This document shows, in pieces, positions 8,696 through 17,320 of a stretch of 64,000 nt of DNA. Source of the stretch: Chelativorans intermedius (GTDB lineage Bacteria > Pseudomonadota > Alphaproteobacteria > Rhizobiales > Rhizobiaceae); NCBI RefSeq assembly GCF_025398255.1, contig NZ_JAODNW010000020.1, positions 62,001-126,000 of the forward strand, written 5' to 3'. Within the stretch, counting starts at the first letter, position 1. Every line of letters starts with the position of its first letter. The position numbers and the translations under genes were made by a program. The notes under the pieces were generated by a model that was not told where the DNA came from, ran no database searches, and saw nothing but the letters and a program-made list of their open reading frames with translations.

Positions 8696-9397
8696 ATGAC
8701 CGAACAGACCCGCCCCATCGAGCTGCATTACTGGCCCACGCCCAACGGCTGGAAGATCAGCATCATGTTGGAGGAGCTCGGCGTTCCCTACACGGTGCAC
8801 TATGTCAATATCGGCCGCGGCGAGCAGTTCCGGCCGGAGTTCCTGAAGATCTCTCCCAACAACCGGATGCCGGCCATCGTTGACCCCGAAGGGCCGGGTG
8901 GCGGGCCCATTTCCGTGTTCGAGTCGGGTGCCATCCTGCAGTATCTCGGACGCAAGTTCGGCCGCTTCTACCCGGCGGACGAGCGCAGCCGCGTCGAGGT
9001 CGATCAATGGCTGTTCTGGCAGGTGGGCGGGCTCGGGCCGATGGCCGGCCAGGCCCATCATTTCCGTCAGTATGCGCAGGAGAAGATACCCTATGCCATA
9101 GAGCGTTACACCAACGAGGTGAACCGCCTCTACGGCGTCATGAACAGGCGCCTGGCCGACCGCGACTATCTGGCCGGCGAATACTCCATTGCCGACATCG
9201 CCTGCATCGGCTGGGTCAAGCCGCACGAGAACCAGGGGCAGGACCTCAATGACTTCCCCAACCTCAAGCGCTGGTTCGAGACCGTGATGGCGCGGCCCGC
9301 CGTCGAGCGGGGCATGGTGCTGGGCCGCGAGCACCGTCGCAACATCGCCGACGACGAGGAAGCCAGGAAGGTGCTGTTCGGCCAGCGCGCGCGCTGA
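8696..9397 (+). CDS. Glutathione S-transferase, YghU/YfcG-like
   Basis: 233 residues from the ATG at 8696, preceded by GGAG. The thioredoxin-like N-terminal domain begins HYWPTPNGWKISIMLEELG, where the TPNG stretch is the hallmark of the YfcG/YghU group. NNRMPAIVDP holds the cis-proline of the glutathione site, and VFESGAILQYLG follows. The all-helical C-terminal domain includes EYSIADIACIGWV. Members reduce disulfides or organic peroxides with glutathione in the cytosol. It stands alone, facing the HerA-like gene. Confidence 0.9.
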   Translation: MTEQTRPIELHYWPTPNGWKISIMLEELGVPYTVHYVNIGRGEQFRPEFLKISPNNRMPAIVDPEGPGGGPISVFESGAILQYLGRKFGRFYPADERSRVEVDQWLFWQVGGLGPMAGQAHHFRQYAQEKIPYAIERYTNEVNRLYGVMNRRLADRDYLAGEYSIADIACIGWVKPHENQGQDLNDFPNLKRWFETVMARPAVERGMVLGREHRRNIADDEEARKVLFGQRAR

Positions 9398-9403
9398 GCA
9401 CCC

Positions 9404-11176
9404 TCAGCGCGCAAAGGGGCGGCGGGGCACGGCGATCCCGTCATCGGCCAGCGCGTCGTAGATGGAGCCGCGCGCGGCGGCCGCAAAGACGCTGGCCCCG
9501 CCCGTTCGTTCGCGCCGGCCGGCGCCGCGCATCCGCCTGACGATCTGGGCGAGATCCACATCGTCGGCCGATCCGTGCGCCTGGCGCGGCACGGCGCCGC
9601 GCTTGTCCTTCACCCCCGGCAGCGCCGACTCCGGCAGTTTCTCGAATTTCATGCGCATGGTCGCCGCCACCCCGTCGCCAAAGGCGATGGCCTCGCGCTG
9701 GCCCATGGCCGACAGGAAGGCGAGGGTGGAGGTCGAGGAGTCGGCGATCGCCGAGCGGATGATCGCCTGATCCTGCTCGTTGGCAAGCCGCATGGCAAAG
9801 ACGGTGGAGCACTGCGAGAGCACGGTCGGGTCGAGATCGCCCGGCCGCTGCGTCACCACGCCCAGATAGCAGCCATATTTGCGCCCTTCCTTGGCGATGC
9901 GCGCCAGCGCATGGCGGGTCGGCGCGAAGCCGAGCCGCGGGTCGGAGGGCATGTATCGGTGCGCCTCCTCGCACAGCACCAGAAGCTTCAGCCGTCCCTC
10001 GCTCCACAGCGCCAGATCGAAGGCAAGCCGCGCCAGCACCGAGCACACGGAGTTGACCACCTCGGAGGGCAGTCCCGCCATCTCGAAACAGGTCACGGGC
10101 CGCCCCTCGCTCGGCACGCGGAAGAGGCGTCCCACGGTCTCGTGGATCGTGTCCTCGATGAGATGCGAGGAGAACATGAAGCGATAGCTCGGATCGGCCT
10201 GGGCCGATTCGATGCGTGTACGAAGCTGCCGATAGTGCGGCCGCTCGTTCTTGGCTTCGAGCTGGCCCATGCGCTCGTCGATCATGCGCACCACGTCGGC
10301 CATGCGATAGGGCACCGGCGTGTCGGCGGTAATGCCGCTGTCGCCACGCTTGAGCGCGCCCCCCGCGCCCCCGCGATAGGCGTGCTTGGCCTCCGCGATG
10401 AGGTCGCGCAGAAGCTCCACTTCCTCCATCACCGGCTCGCGTCCGCGATAGAGCACTTCCACGAACTCCTCCAGCCGGAACAGCCAGAAGGGCAGGTCGA
10501 GCGTCGTGGTGTCGATGCGCACGGCATGCTCGGACAGCGCCTCGGCGAACTCGTTGTGCGGGTCGAGGATCAGCACACGCAGGTCCGGCCGTGCGGCAAT
10601 CGCCTTGCGCAGCAGCAGCGAGACGGCGGTCGACTTGCCCACGCCCGTGGTGCCGACCACCGCGAAGTGGCGGCTCAGCGTCTCGTCGATCGCAAGGCAG
10701 GCCTCGACGGTGCTGTCCTGCGACAGCCGGCCGAGGGTCACGGAGCGCCGCCCGCCGAGGTCATAGATGGCGCGCAGGTCGTGCGCGCGGATGCGGTGGG
10801 CGGGTGCGCCGATATACGGGTAGTCCGTGATGCCGCGGTCGAAGAAGGGCCTGCCGTCGCGGTCGCTCACTTCGCCGATCAGTTCCACATGCACGAGGAT
10901 GGGGTTGCTGCCGCCCTCGTCCCAATGGCCGTGCGGCCGCTCGATGCCGTAGATCAGGCCCACCGTGCGCGTTGCGCCCAGGTTGATGGAGATCAGCTTG
11001 CCCACCGTCCACGATCCGGCGATGGCAATCTCGTCTCGCCCGATGGTGGCGGCAATGGTGGCGCGTGCCCCGTCGCATTGCACCACATGGCCCAGAACGC
11101 GCGCGCGGGGCTGGTCTGCCGCCCGTCGCTCCTGCGGCGTTGCCTCCCCCGGCCGTGTTTCCTTGCCAACAAACAT
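9404..11176 (-). CDS. HerA-like ATP-binding protein (DUF87)
   Basis: 590 residues. An N-terminal HAS-barrel-like beta region is followed by a FtsK/HerA-type ATPase domain. Walker A GTTGVGKS is at residues 175-182 and Walker B is seen as LLVLCEEAHRYMP. The C-terminal part contains GVVTQRPGDLDPTVLSQCST, with the QRP sensor typical of HerA. HerA hexamers pump or translocate DNA and often pair with NurA in end resection; no NurA is next to it. A housekeeping role is likely in Rhizobiales, but HerA ATPases also occur in defence systems; no partner gene here suggests that. Confidence 0.85.
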   Translation of the reverse strand: MFVGKETRPGEATPQERRAADQPRARVLGHVVQCDGARATIAATIGRDEIAIAGSWTVGKLISINLGATRTVGLIYGIERPHGHWDEGGSNPILVHVELIGEVSDRDGRPFFDRGITDYPYIGAPAHRIRAHDLRAIYDLGGRRSVTLGRLSQDSTVEACLAIDETLSRHFAVVGTTGVGKSTAVSLLLRKAIAARPDLRVLILDPHNEFAEALSEHAVRIDTTTLDLPFWLFRLEEFVEVLYRGREPVMEEVELLRDLIAEAKHAYRGGAGGALKRGDSGITADTPVPYRMADVVRMIDERMGQLEAKNERPHYRQLRTRIESAQADPSYRFMFSSHLIEDTIHETVGRLFRVPSEGRPVTCFEMAGLPSEVVNSVCSVLARLAFDLALWSEGRLKLLVLCEEAHRYMPSDPRLGFAPTRHALARIAKEGRKYGCYLGVVTQRPGDLDPTVLSQCSTVFAMRLANEQDQAIIRSAIADSSTSTLAFLSAMGQREAIAFGDGVAATMRMKFEKLPESALPGVKDKRGAVPRQAHGSADDVDLAQIVRRMRGAGRRERTGGASVFAAAARGSIYDALADDGIAVPRRPFAR

Positions 11177-11365
11177 CAGCGCCCCCGATCTGCCCAGAAA
11201 CGCGGAGAGACTATCGTCGGTGGGTTAAGGGCGGATGAGGGGGCATGGTTGAGGGAAGGTTAGCGAAAAGCGTGAAATGCTATGCGTTCTCGCTCCGGCA
11301 TTGCTGGTAATGTAGAAATGCATTACATCCTCCGCACTGCTCGAAAGGAGATGGCGCTGGCCACG

Positions 11366-11608
11366 ATGGCCGTTACGGCCAGGGGGCAAGTGACTTTTCG
11401 CAAGGGCGTGCTCCGACATCTCGGCGTCAGACCGGGTGAAAGGATCGAATGGAACCCGCTGCCGGGTGGTCGGGCGGAGTTGAAAGCCGCGGAGCCGGCC
11501 GGAAGTATAGAGGATTTTATCGGGCTTCTCGCCGGGAAGACCGACAGGCCGCTCTCGATCGAGGAAATGAACGAGATTGCCGCCAAGGGCTGGGCTGGCG
11601 AGGAATGA
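11366..11608 (+). CDS. AbrB/SpoVT-type antitoxin of a broken VapBC-like pair
   Basis: About 80 residues from the ATG at 11366; an in-frame ATG at 11351 abuts the GGAG, leaving no spacing. The N-terminus MAVTARGQVTFRKGVLRHLG is a swapped-hairpin AbrB DNA-binding fold (compare VTxKGQVTIPKxxR). The C-terminal half (GSIEDFIGLLAG, SIEEMNEIAAKGW) is the toxin-binding tail typical of VapB. Its stop overlaps the toxin start (ATGA at 11605). The antitoxin looks intact although the toxin is cut short. Confidence 0.75.
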   Translation: MAVTARGQVTFRKGVLRHLGVRPGERIEWNPLPGGRAELKAAEPAGSIEDFIGLLAGKTDRPLSIEEMNEIAAKGWAGEE

Positions 11609-11709
11609 GGATTTCGGTCGATACGAATGTTCTCGCCCGCGCGGCCTGGAATGCGGCTCACGGGCCCGGATTGCGCTTTCGATACACCACGTGCGGGCGC
11701 AGGGGGTGA
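11605..11709 (+). pseudogene. Truncated VapC (PIN-domain) toxin remnant
   Basis: Translation from the coupled ATG gives MRISVDTNVLARAAWN, the exact start of a PIN ribonuclease with its first catalytic Asp (D6). After about 16 residues all resemblance is lost and the frame stops at 34 residues, against about 130 for the family. The lost part is replaced by the 3' end of the acetyltransferase gene on the other strand, which points to a deletion junction near 11655. The toxin cannot be active. Confidence 0.75.
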
Positions 11710-12206
11710 CCGTCGGGAACCTTTGGGTGCTCGAAGCTGTCCGAGGGATCGTGGATCATGCCGAGCTTCTGCATCACCCGCTGGCTGGGCAGGTTGATGT
11801 GCGCGGTAAAGGCCACCACCTCCGGCAGGCCGATGGCCCAGGCGTAGTCGAGCCAGGCCCGCGCGCCCTCCGGCGCCAGCCCCTGGCCCCAATACTGCTT
11901 GCCGATCACCCAGCCGATCTCCACCCTCGGGTGGCTGGGGATGGCGGCACGCGTGGCATCGGGGATGACCCCGAGGCCGACAAGCCCGACAAGGGCGCCG
12001 GTTTCCTTCAGCTCCGCCGCCTGGAAGTGAAAGCCGTTGAGGCGCGCTTTCTCCCTCGCGGCGTCGATGTCGGCCTCCACCTCCTCGCGGGTCATGACCC
12101 TGGGGAAGAAGCGGCGCACATGCGCATCCCCCTGAATCTCCGCCAATGCCGCGCGGTCGCGGTCCTCCCAGGGGCGCAGGATCAGGCGTTCGGTTTCGAG
12201 CTTCAT
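11658..12206 (-). CDS. GNAT-family N-acetyltransferase (RimJ/RimL-like)
   Basis: 182 residues starting MKLETERLILRPWEDRDRAA, the classic opening of RimJ/RimL-type acetyltransferases. Further family-like pieces are VEIGWVIGKQYWGQGLAPEG (acetyl-CoA binding) and the asparagine in AHINLPSQRVMQKLGM. It transfers an acetyl group from acetyl-CoA, perhaps to a protein N-terminus or a small amine; the substrate is unknown. The last few codons run into the VapC remnant, so its C-terminus may have been altered by the same deletion. Confidence 0.85.
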   Translation of the reverse strand: MKLETERLILRPWEDRDRAALAEIQGDAHVRRFFPRVMTREEVEADIDAAREKARLNGFHFQAAELKETGALVGLVGLGVIPDATRAAIPSHPRVEIGWVIGKQYWGQGLAPEGARAWLDYAWAIGLPEVVAFTAHINLPSQRVMQKLGMIHDPSDSFEHPKVPDGHPLRPHVVYRKRNPGP

Positions 12207-12292
12207 GGTGCGGGCCGGCGGTGCTTCTTGGAGAGTGTGAGCAGGCTTTTAGACCCGTTGCCGACAGAAGGCCAGCGGCGGCGCATTATGCG

Positions 12293-12321
12293 TTGACACG
12301 GCGCGCAATTGCACCTTATTG
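12293..12321 (+). promoter_or_regulatory. Sigma-70-type promoter of the ilv leader
   Basis: TTGACA at 12293-12298 is followed after 16-17 bases by CTTATT/TTATTG. Transcription would start around 12327-12331, at or just before the leader ATG at 12331. No Shine-Dalgarno precedes that ATG, so a leaderless transcript is plausible, as described for trpL in Sinorhizobium meliloti. Confidence 0.55.
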
Positions 12322-12330
12322 TCCGCGGCC

Positions 12331-12384
12331 ATGATGAAGACAGGCATTCTCGTAGTAGGAACGCACATGGGCAGGGCGGCGTAG
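12331..12384 (+). CDS. Branched-chain amino acid leader peptide (17 aa)
   Basis: The short frame reads MMKTGILVVGTHMGRAA and stops at TAG 12382-12384. It has consecutive Ile-Leu-Val-Val codons (12346-12357), the three products of the pathway controlled by the downstream acetolactate synthase. GCACATG at 12363-12369 can pair with CATGTGC at 12404-12410, enclosing GGCGGC-GTA-GCCGCC. A ribosome stalled on the control codons would cover the first arm. This matches classical transcription attenuation; the exact structures are inferred. Confidence 0.7.
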   Translation: MMKTGILVVGTHMGRAA

Positions 12385-12417
12385 CCGCCGGGCGACAGCC
12401 ACTCATGTGCGAAATCG

Positions 12418-12440
12418 GGCTCCTTCAAGGGGCCTTTTTT
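12418..12440 (+). terminator. Intrinsic terminator of the ilv attenuator
   Basis: Stem GGCTCC (12418-12423) with GGGGCC (12429-12434), loop TTCAA, then six T (12435-12440). AGCC at 12396-12399 could pair with GGCT at 12418-12421 to form a competing antiterminator. It lies 50 bp before the ilvB start and after the leader peptide, as expected for attenuation. Confidence 0.7.
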
Positions 12441-12490
12441 ATTGGCCGAACCGTAGCATGAGCATGGATCGAGAACGGGACTGACACGCG

Positions 12491-14293
12491 ATGAACGCAC
12501 GAGCGCCGGCGCCCAAGGGGCAGGAAACGAGCACGCAGGAGATGACGGGCGCCGAGATGGTGGTGCAGGCGCTGAAGGACAATGGCGTCAAGCACATCTT
12601 CGGCTATCCGGGCGGGGCGGTGCTTCCCATCTACGACGAGCTTTTCCAGCAGGACGAGATCCAGCATATCCTGGTGCGCCATGAGCAGGGAGCGGGCCAT
12701 GCGGCGGAAGGCTATGCCCGCTCCACCGGCAAGGCGGGAGTGATGCTCGTCACCTCCGGCCCCGGCGCCACCAATGCGGTGACGGCGCTTCAGGATGCGC
12801 TTATGGATTCGATTCCCCTGGTCTGCATCACCGGCCAGGTGCCCACCACGCTGATCGGCTCCGATGCCTTTCAGGAATGCGACACGGTGGGGATCACCCG
12901 CCCCTGCACCAAGCACAACTGGCTGGTGCGCGACGTCAACCAGCTTGCCGCCGTGCTGCACGAGGCTTTTCACGTGGCGACCACCGGCCGCCCCGGCCCT
13001 GTCGTCGTCGACATTCCCAAAGATGTGCAGTTCGCCAAGGGGCTTTATCTTTCGCCGCAGACGGCGCCGCGCACGCGCTATCGCCCGCGTGAGGAGGGCG
13101 ACCAGCAGAGCATTCGGGAGGCCATTGCGCTGATGGCGGGCGCCCGCCGGCCCGTCATCTACACAGGCGGCGGCATCATCAACGCCGGCCCGGAAGCAAG
13201 CCACCTGCTGCGCGAGCTGGTGGAGCTGACAGGCTTTCCCATCACGTCCACATTGATGGGGCTCGGCGCCTATCCGGCATCCGGCAAGAACTGGCTGGGC
13301 ATGCTGGGCATGCACGGCACCTACGAGGCCAACATGGCCATGCACGATTGCGACGTGATGCTGTGCATCGGCGCGCGCTTCGACGACCGCATCACTGGCC
13401 GCGTCGACGCCTTCTCGCCGAACTCGAAGAAGATCCATGTCGACATCGATCCTTCCTCGATCAACAAGAACGTGCATGTCGACATTCCCATCATCGGCGA
13501 TGCCGGGCGCGTGCTTGAGGATATGGTGCGCCTGTGGCGCGCCAGCGCCCATGCCGACAAGGCGGCGCTGAAGCCCTGGTGGGAGCAGATTGCCAAGTGG
13601 CGGGCGCGCGATTCCCTGGCCTACACGCCCAGCGACGACGTCATCATGCCGCAATATGCGATCCAGCGCCTCTACGAGGCGACCAGGGGCCGCGACGTCT
13701 ACATCACCACCGAGGTCGGCCAGCACCAGATGTGGGCTGCCCAGCACTTCGGCTTCGACGAACCCAACCGCTGGATGACCTCCGGCGGTCTCGGCACCAT
13801 GGGTTATGGCCTGCCGGCCGCGCTCGGCGTTCAGATCGCCCACCCGGACGCGCTGGTCATCGACATCGCCGGCGATGCCTCGGTGCTGATGACCATGCAG
13901 GAGATGAGCGCGGCGGTGCAGCACAACGCACCGATCAAGATCTTCATCCTCAACAACCAGTATATGGGCATGGTTCGACAGTGGCAGCAGCTTCTCCACG
14001 GCAATCGCCTGTCGCATTCCTACACCGAGGCATTGCCCGACTTCGTGAAACTGGCCGAAGCCTATGGCTGCAAGGGCATACGCTGCGAGAAGCCGGGCGA
14101 CCTGGATGCCGCGATCAAGGAGATGATCGAGACCGACGGTCCGGTGATCTTCGACTGCCGGGTGGCAAATCTTGCCAACTGCTTCCCCATGATCCCCTCC
14201 GGCAAGGCCCATAACGAGATGCTGCTGCCAGACGAGGCGACGGACGAGGCCGTGGCCAATGCCATCGGCGCGGAGGGCAGGGCTCTGGTGTAG
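12491..14293 (+). CDS. ilvB: Acetolactate synthase, large (catalytic) subunit
   Basis: 600 residues. This thiamine-diphosphate enzyme makes acetolactate and acetohydroxybutyrate, the first common step to valine, leucine and isoleucine. Seen are IFGYPGGAVLPIYDELF, the catalytic Glu in VRHEQGAGHAAEGYARSTGK, TSGPGATNAVTALQDA, the FAD-binding middle domain, and the ThDP/Mg motif DIAGDASVLMTMQEMSAAVQ with LNNQYMGMVRQWQ. It is the first gene of an operon with ilvH (61-bp gap) and is probably controlled by the attenuator at 12331-12440. An ilvI name would be equally valid. Confidence 0.96.
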   Translation: MNARAPAPKGQETSTQEMTGAEMVVQALKDNGVKHIFGYPGGAVLPIYDELFQQDEIQHILVRHEQGAGHAAEGYARSTGKAGVMLVTSGPGATNAVTALQDALMDSIPLVCITGQVPTTLIGSDAFQECDTVGITRPCTKHNWLVRDVNQLAAVLHEAFHVATTGRPGPVVVDIPKDVQFAKGLYLSPQTAPRTRYRPREEGDQQSIREAIALMAGARRPVIYTGGGIINAGPEASHLLRELVELTGFPITSTLMGLGAYPASGKNWLGMLGMHGTYEANMAMHDCDVMLCIGARFDDRITGRVDAFSPNSKKIHVDIDPSSINKNVHVDIPIIGDAGRVLEDMVRLWRASAHADKAALKPWWEQIAKWRARDSLAYTPSDDVIMPQYAIQRLYEATRGRDVYITTEVGQHQMWAAQHFGFDEPNRWMTSGGLGTMGYGLPAALGVQIAHPDALVIDIAGDASVLMTMQEMSAAVQHNAPIKIFILNNQYMGMVRQWQQLLHGNRLSHSYTEALPDFVKLAEAYGCKGIRCEKPGDLDAAIKEMIETDGPVIFDCRVANLANCFPMIPSGKAHNEMLLPDEATDEAVANAIGAEGRALV

Positions 14294-14354
14294 CCACAGG
14301 ACGGCTTGCCCGCGCACATTTCTGGAAACGACGGTTCAAGAAGAGAACGGACGC

Positions 14355-14927
14355 ATGAACGCCCAGCTCAAGCCCACCGGCTCCGCCTATTTCATCGCAG
14401 CAGAAACCGAGAAGGACGAAAAGCGCACGCTCGCCGTGCTCGTCGACAACGAACCGGGAGTGCTTGCCCGCGTCATCGGCCTGTTTTCGGGGCGTGGATA
14501 CAACATCGACAGCCTGACCGTCTCGGAGACCGAGCATGAACGGCATCTCTCGCGCATCACCATCGTCACCCGCGGCACCCCGCACGTGCTGGAGCAGATC
14601 AAGCACCAGCTGGCGCGCATCGTGCCGGTGCACCGCGTGGTCGACCTCACGCTCGCGGCCATTGAGCGTGGCCATGAGCGCCCGCTGGAGCGCGAGCTGG
14701 CGCTGGTGAAGGTAAGCGGCAAGGGCGAGGACCGGGTGGAGGCGCTGAGACTGGCCGATGCCTTCCGCGCCCAGGTGATCGACGCCAACACCGAGCATTT
14801 CATCTTCGAGATCACCGGCCGCGTCTCCAAGATCGAGCAGTTCATCGCGATCATGAAGCCGCTCGGCCTCGTGGAGGTCTGCCGCACCGGCGTGGCGGCG
14901 ATGAACCGAGGGCCGGAAGGAATGTAG
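14355..14927 (+). CDS. ilvH: Acetolactate synthase, small (regulatory) subunit
   Basis: 190 residues from the ATG at 14355. The N-terminal ACT domain (TLAVLVDNEPGVLARVIGLFSGRGYNIDSLTVS) binds valine for feedback inhibition and activates the large subunit. The C-terminal domain (ELALVKVSG, IIDANTEHFIFEITG-like) is the normal second half. An extended N-terminus of about 24 residues is usual in Rhizobiales. The ribosome site is weak. Confidence 0.95.
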   Translation: MNAQLKPTGSAYFIAAETEKDEKRTLAVLVDNEPGVLARVIGLFSGRGYNIDSLTVSETEHERHLSRITIVTRGTPHVLEQIKHQLARIVPVHRVVDLTLAAIERGHERPLERELALVKVSGKGEDRVEALRLADAFRAQVIDANTEHFIFEITGRVSKIEQFIAIMKPLGLVEVCRTGVAAMNRGPEGM

Positions 14928-14992
14928 GTCTCCTTGCGGCGCGGTGGCAGAGCGCGCATATGCAAGGGATATACAATCCTGCAAGCCCCGCC

Positions 14993-15301
14993 ATGACCGA
15001 ACTTCGCATCGCCAAATGGGGCAACAGCGCGGCCATACGCCTGCCCAAATCCGCTCTCGAGCAACTCGGCCTGAAGCCGGGCGAGACGGTCGAGTTCACC
15101 GTCCAGGTTGGCAAGGGCGTGATCGAGCCCAAGAAGCCCAGGAAGATCACGCTTGAATGGATCATATCGGAGACCAAGAGGCTGGGGCCGGAAAATATCC
15201 CGGAAACTGTTGAATGGGGACCGGACCGCGGCGAGGAAATCATCGACGACGAATATTCCAGAGGCGAGATCACGCTCGATGACATTCTTCGAGGTCGGTG
15301 A
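14993..15301 (+). CDS. MazE/PemI-like antitoxin
   Basis: 102 residues from the ATG at 14993; an ATG at 14960 would add eleven. MTELRIAKWGNSAAIRLPKS is the hallmark of the MazE AbrB-like DNA-binding fold (KWGNSxxxRIP). The acidic C-terminus (GPDRGEEIIDDEYSRGEI) would bind the toxin. The toxin frame starts inside its last codons at 15279. GCATATGC at 14956-14963 just upstream could be an autoregulatory site. It looks intact. Confidence 0.85.
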   Translation: MTELRIAKWGNSAAIRLPKSALEQLGLKPGETVEFTVQVGKGVIEPKKPRKITLEWIISETKRLGPENIPETVEWGPDRGEEIIDDEYSRGEITLDDILRGR

Positions 15302-15614
15302 CATCGTTTGGGGCGATTTCGATCCCGTCCGTGGAACGGAACAGCGTGGCGTTCGCCCCACCATCATTCTTACCGATCGCGAGTTCAACGCGCTATATCC
15401 GCGCTCGGTGGTCTGCCCCATTACCAAGAACGTCACGCCATGGCCGACCAAGGTCATATTGCCTGAAGGGATGAAAACACGCGGCGCGGTCATGGCCGAT
15501 CAGCCATGAACGATGCATCGCTCCGAACTTGGCTTCCGCTTCATCGAGCGCGCGCCGGAGGCTGTGCTGGCGGAGGTGCGTGCCATCCTGGCGGCTCTGC
15601 TGCAGATTGGCTGA
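15279..15614 (+). pseudogene. MazF/PemK-type toxin with an in-frame nonsense codon
   Basis: Reading from the overlapping ATG gives MTFFEVGDIVWGDFDPVRGT, the MazF start, and continues with RPTIILTDREFN and KTRGAVMADQP. It then meets TGA at 15507-15509 (codon 77). The same frame continues without shift through MHRSELGFRFIERAPEA and LAEVRAILAALLQIG to TGA 15612-15614, giving 111 codons, the normal MazF size. A C-to-T change of a CGA Arg codon would explain the stop. The truncated 76-residue product lacks the C-terminal helix, so it is probably inactive unless TGA is read through. Confidence 0.8.
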
Positions 15615-15669
15615 GCGGGCCTTCGCAAGGCCCTGTTCAATCGCCCCAGAATCTGGTTTCTGGCCGCTC

Positions 15670-16797
15670 ATGGAACTTTCGCCGCAACAGGATGAGGCCC
15701 TGAAGGCCGTTGCCCGCTGGTTGAAGGAGGGGCGCTCGCAGGTCTTCCGCCTGTTCGGCTATGCCGGAACCGGCAAGACAACGCTGGCGCGCTACTTCGC
15801 CGAGCATGTGGACGGCGAGGTGCAGTTCGCCGCCTTCACCGGCAAGGCGGCCCAGGTGCTGCGCTCCCGGGGCGCCACGAACGCGCGCACCATCCATTCC
15901 CTTATCTATCGGCCGCGCGGCGAGGAAGCGGTGGAGGACGAGGCGACCGGCCGGACCACCATGTCGCCCACCTTCTCGCTCAATCGGCAAAGCCCGGTTG
16001 CCAGGGCAAAGCTGGTCATCATCGACGAGTGCTCGATGGTCGACGAGGAATTGGGCCGCGACCTCATGTCCTTCGGCACGCCCATCCTGGTGCTGGGCGA
16101 CCCTGGCCAGCTTCCGCCCATCTCCGGCGGCGGGTTCTTCACCGAGCACGCGCCCGACTATCTGCTTACCGAGATCCACCGCCAGGCAAGGGACAACCCG
16201 ATCATAAGGCTGGCGCTCGACGTGCGCGAGGGCCGGGAACTGGACCATGGCGACTTCGGCGCGGCAAGGGTCATCCGGCGCGGAGAGGTGAACAGCGATC
16301 TGGTGCTTGCCGCCGACCAGGTGCTCGTCGGCATCAACCGCACGCGCCGCCGCTACAACCAGCGCCTGCGGGAGCTCAAGGGGTTCGACGCGCTCTATCC
16401 CCAGGCCGGCGACAAGCTGGTCTGCCTGCGCAACGATCCCGCAAAGGGGCTTCTGAACGGCTCCCTGTGGAAGGTGATGACCGCCTCGCGCGAGACGGTG
16501 AAACCGGGAATCAACCTGCTCGTCTCTCCCGAGGAGGATGATCCCGATCGCGGTGTCGCCAAGATCAAGCTGCTGAAGGCCGCCTTCGAGGAACCGGAGA
16601 CCGAGATCCCGTGGCAGACTCGAAAGCGCTACGACGATTTCGATTTCGGCTACGCGCTTACGGTTCACAAGGCGCAGGGCTCGCAGTGGGACGAGGTGGT
16701 GCTGTTCGACGAGAGCTTCGCCTTCCGCGACACCCGGCAGCGCTGGCTCTATACCGCGATCACCCGCGCCGCAGAGCGGCTGACGGTGGTGCGTTGA
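15670..16797 (+). CDS. RecD-like superfamily 1 DNA helicase
   Basis: 375 residues from the ATG at 15670. Walker A is GYAGTGKTT at residues 30-38; Walker B is VIIDECSMV. Motif III-like [15 protein letters not shown] and the C-terminal UvrD/RecD modules [19 protein letters not shown] and [14 protein letters not shown] are present. It is shorter than RecD2 and lacks a long N-terminal region, like the phage Dda-type or stand-alone AAA helicases common in Rhizobiales. It probably unwinds DNA with 5'-3' polarity; its pathway is unknown. It begins 55 bp after the broken MazF. Confidence 0.88.
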   Translation: MELSPQQDEALKAVARWLKEGRSQVFRLFGYAGTGKTTLARYFAEHVDGEVQFAAFTGKAAQVLRSRGATNARTIHSLIYRPRGEEAVEDEATGRTTMSPTFSLNRQSPVARAKLVIIDECSMVDEELGRDLMSFGTPILVLGDPGQLPPISGGGFFTEHAPDYLLTEIHRQARDNPIIRLALDVREGRELDHGDFGAARVIRRGEVNSDLVLAADQVLVGINRTRRRYNQRLRELKGFDALYPQAGDKLVCLRNDPAKGLLNGSLWKVMTASRETVKPGINLLVSPEEDDPDRGVAKIKLLKAAFEEPETEIPWQTRKRYDDFDFGYALTVHKAQGSQWDEVVLFDESFAFRDTRQRWLYTAITRAAERLTVVR

Positions 16798-16804
16798 CGA
16801 ATGC

Positions 16805-17206
16805 TCAGGCCGGGTTGGCGCCGACCCATGCCCAGGCTGCCGCTTCCTGCCGGGCCTCGAAGTGCTTTACCTCAGCGGAGAAGAGCGGCCCGAGCAGGGC
16901 AAGCGCGGTTCCCAGCCAGGCCGGCCCGCCGACCACGGCGCATTTGCGGATGTGGGCGAAGGCGCCTGTTTTTCCCCGCATGCCCTGGTCCTTCCAAGCG
17001 GCATTCCAATCAACGCCCTCATAGTCGTGGAAGATGACAATCACGTCGATGCGATCATGCAGCTCGTAGGCGCCTTCCAGAAGGCCGTAGAGGTTCTCCA
17101 CATCCGCCGCGGTGATGTGGCCTGTCACCTCGAAGGCATAGGTGTCTTCCCGATCCGTGTCGATGCGGCGCACGCGCGGCGGGTTTTCGTTGATGAACAT
17201 GGCCAT
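16805..17206 (-). CDS. STAS/SpoIIAA-like protein
   Basis: 133 residues with the SpoIIAA-like fold seen in short alphaproteobacterial proteins: an N-terminal beta region ([22 protein letters not shown]), a central strand [19 protein letters not shown], and a C-terminal [20 protein letters not shown]. Such proteins bind lipids or partner proteins; no enzyme function is assigned. It is divergent from pdxJ with 114 bp between them. Confidence 0.75.
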   Translation of the reverse strand: MAMFINENPPRVRRIDTDREDTYAFEVTGHITAADVENLYGLLEGAYELHDRIDVIVIFHDYEGVDWNAAWKDQGMRGKTGAFAHIRKCAVVGGPAWLGTALALLGPLFSAEVKHFEARQEAAAWAWVGANPA

Positions 17207-17320
17207 CTCCCGTGGGCTCTCGTGCCTCTGTCCCTGCCGGCGATCGTCCTTGGCCCTGTCGATTCCGCGAAAGCCGGTATAGGGATTAGGAACAAGCTCT
17301 TATCAACAGCGGGACAGTCG

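Noticed and set aside
9404-11176. HerA-like gene as part of an antiphage defence system
   Set aside because: No nuclease, SIR2 or DUF4297-type partner is next to it; the flanks are a GST gene and a toxin-antitoxin remnant.
12425-14317. Open frame of 630 codons opposite ilvB
   Set aside because: Antisense to acetolactate synthase with biased composition; no ribosome site or domain.
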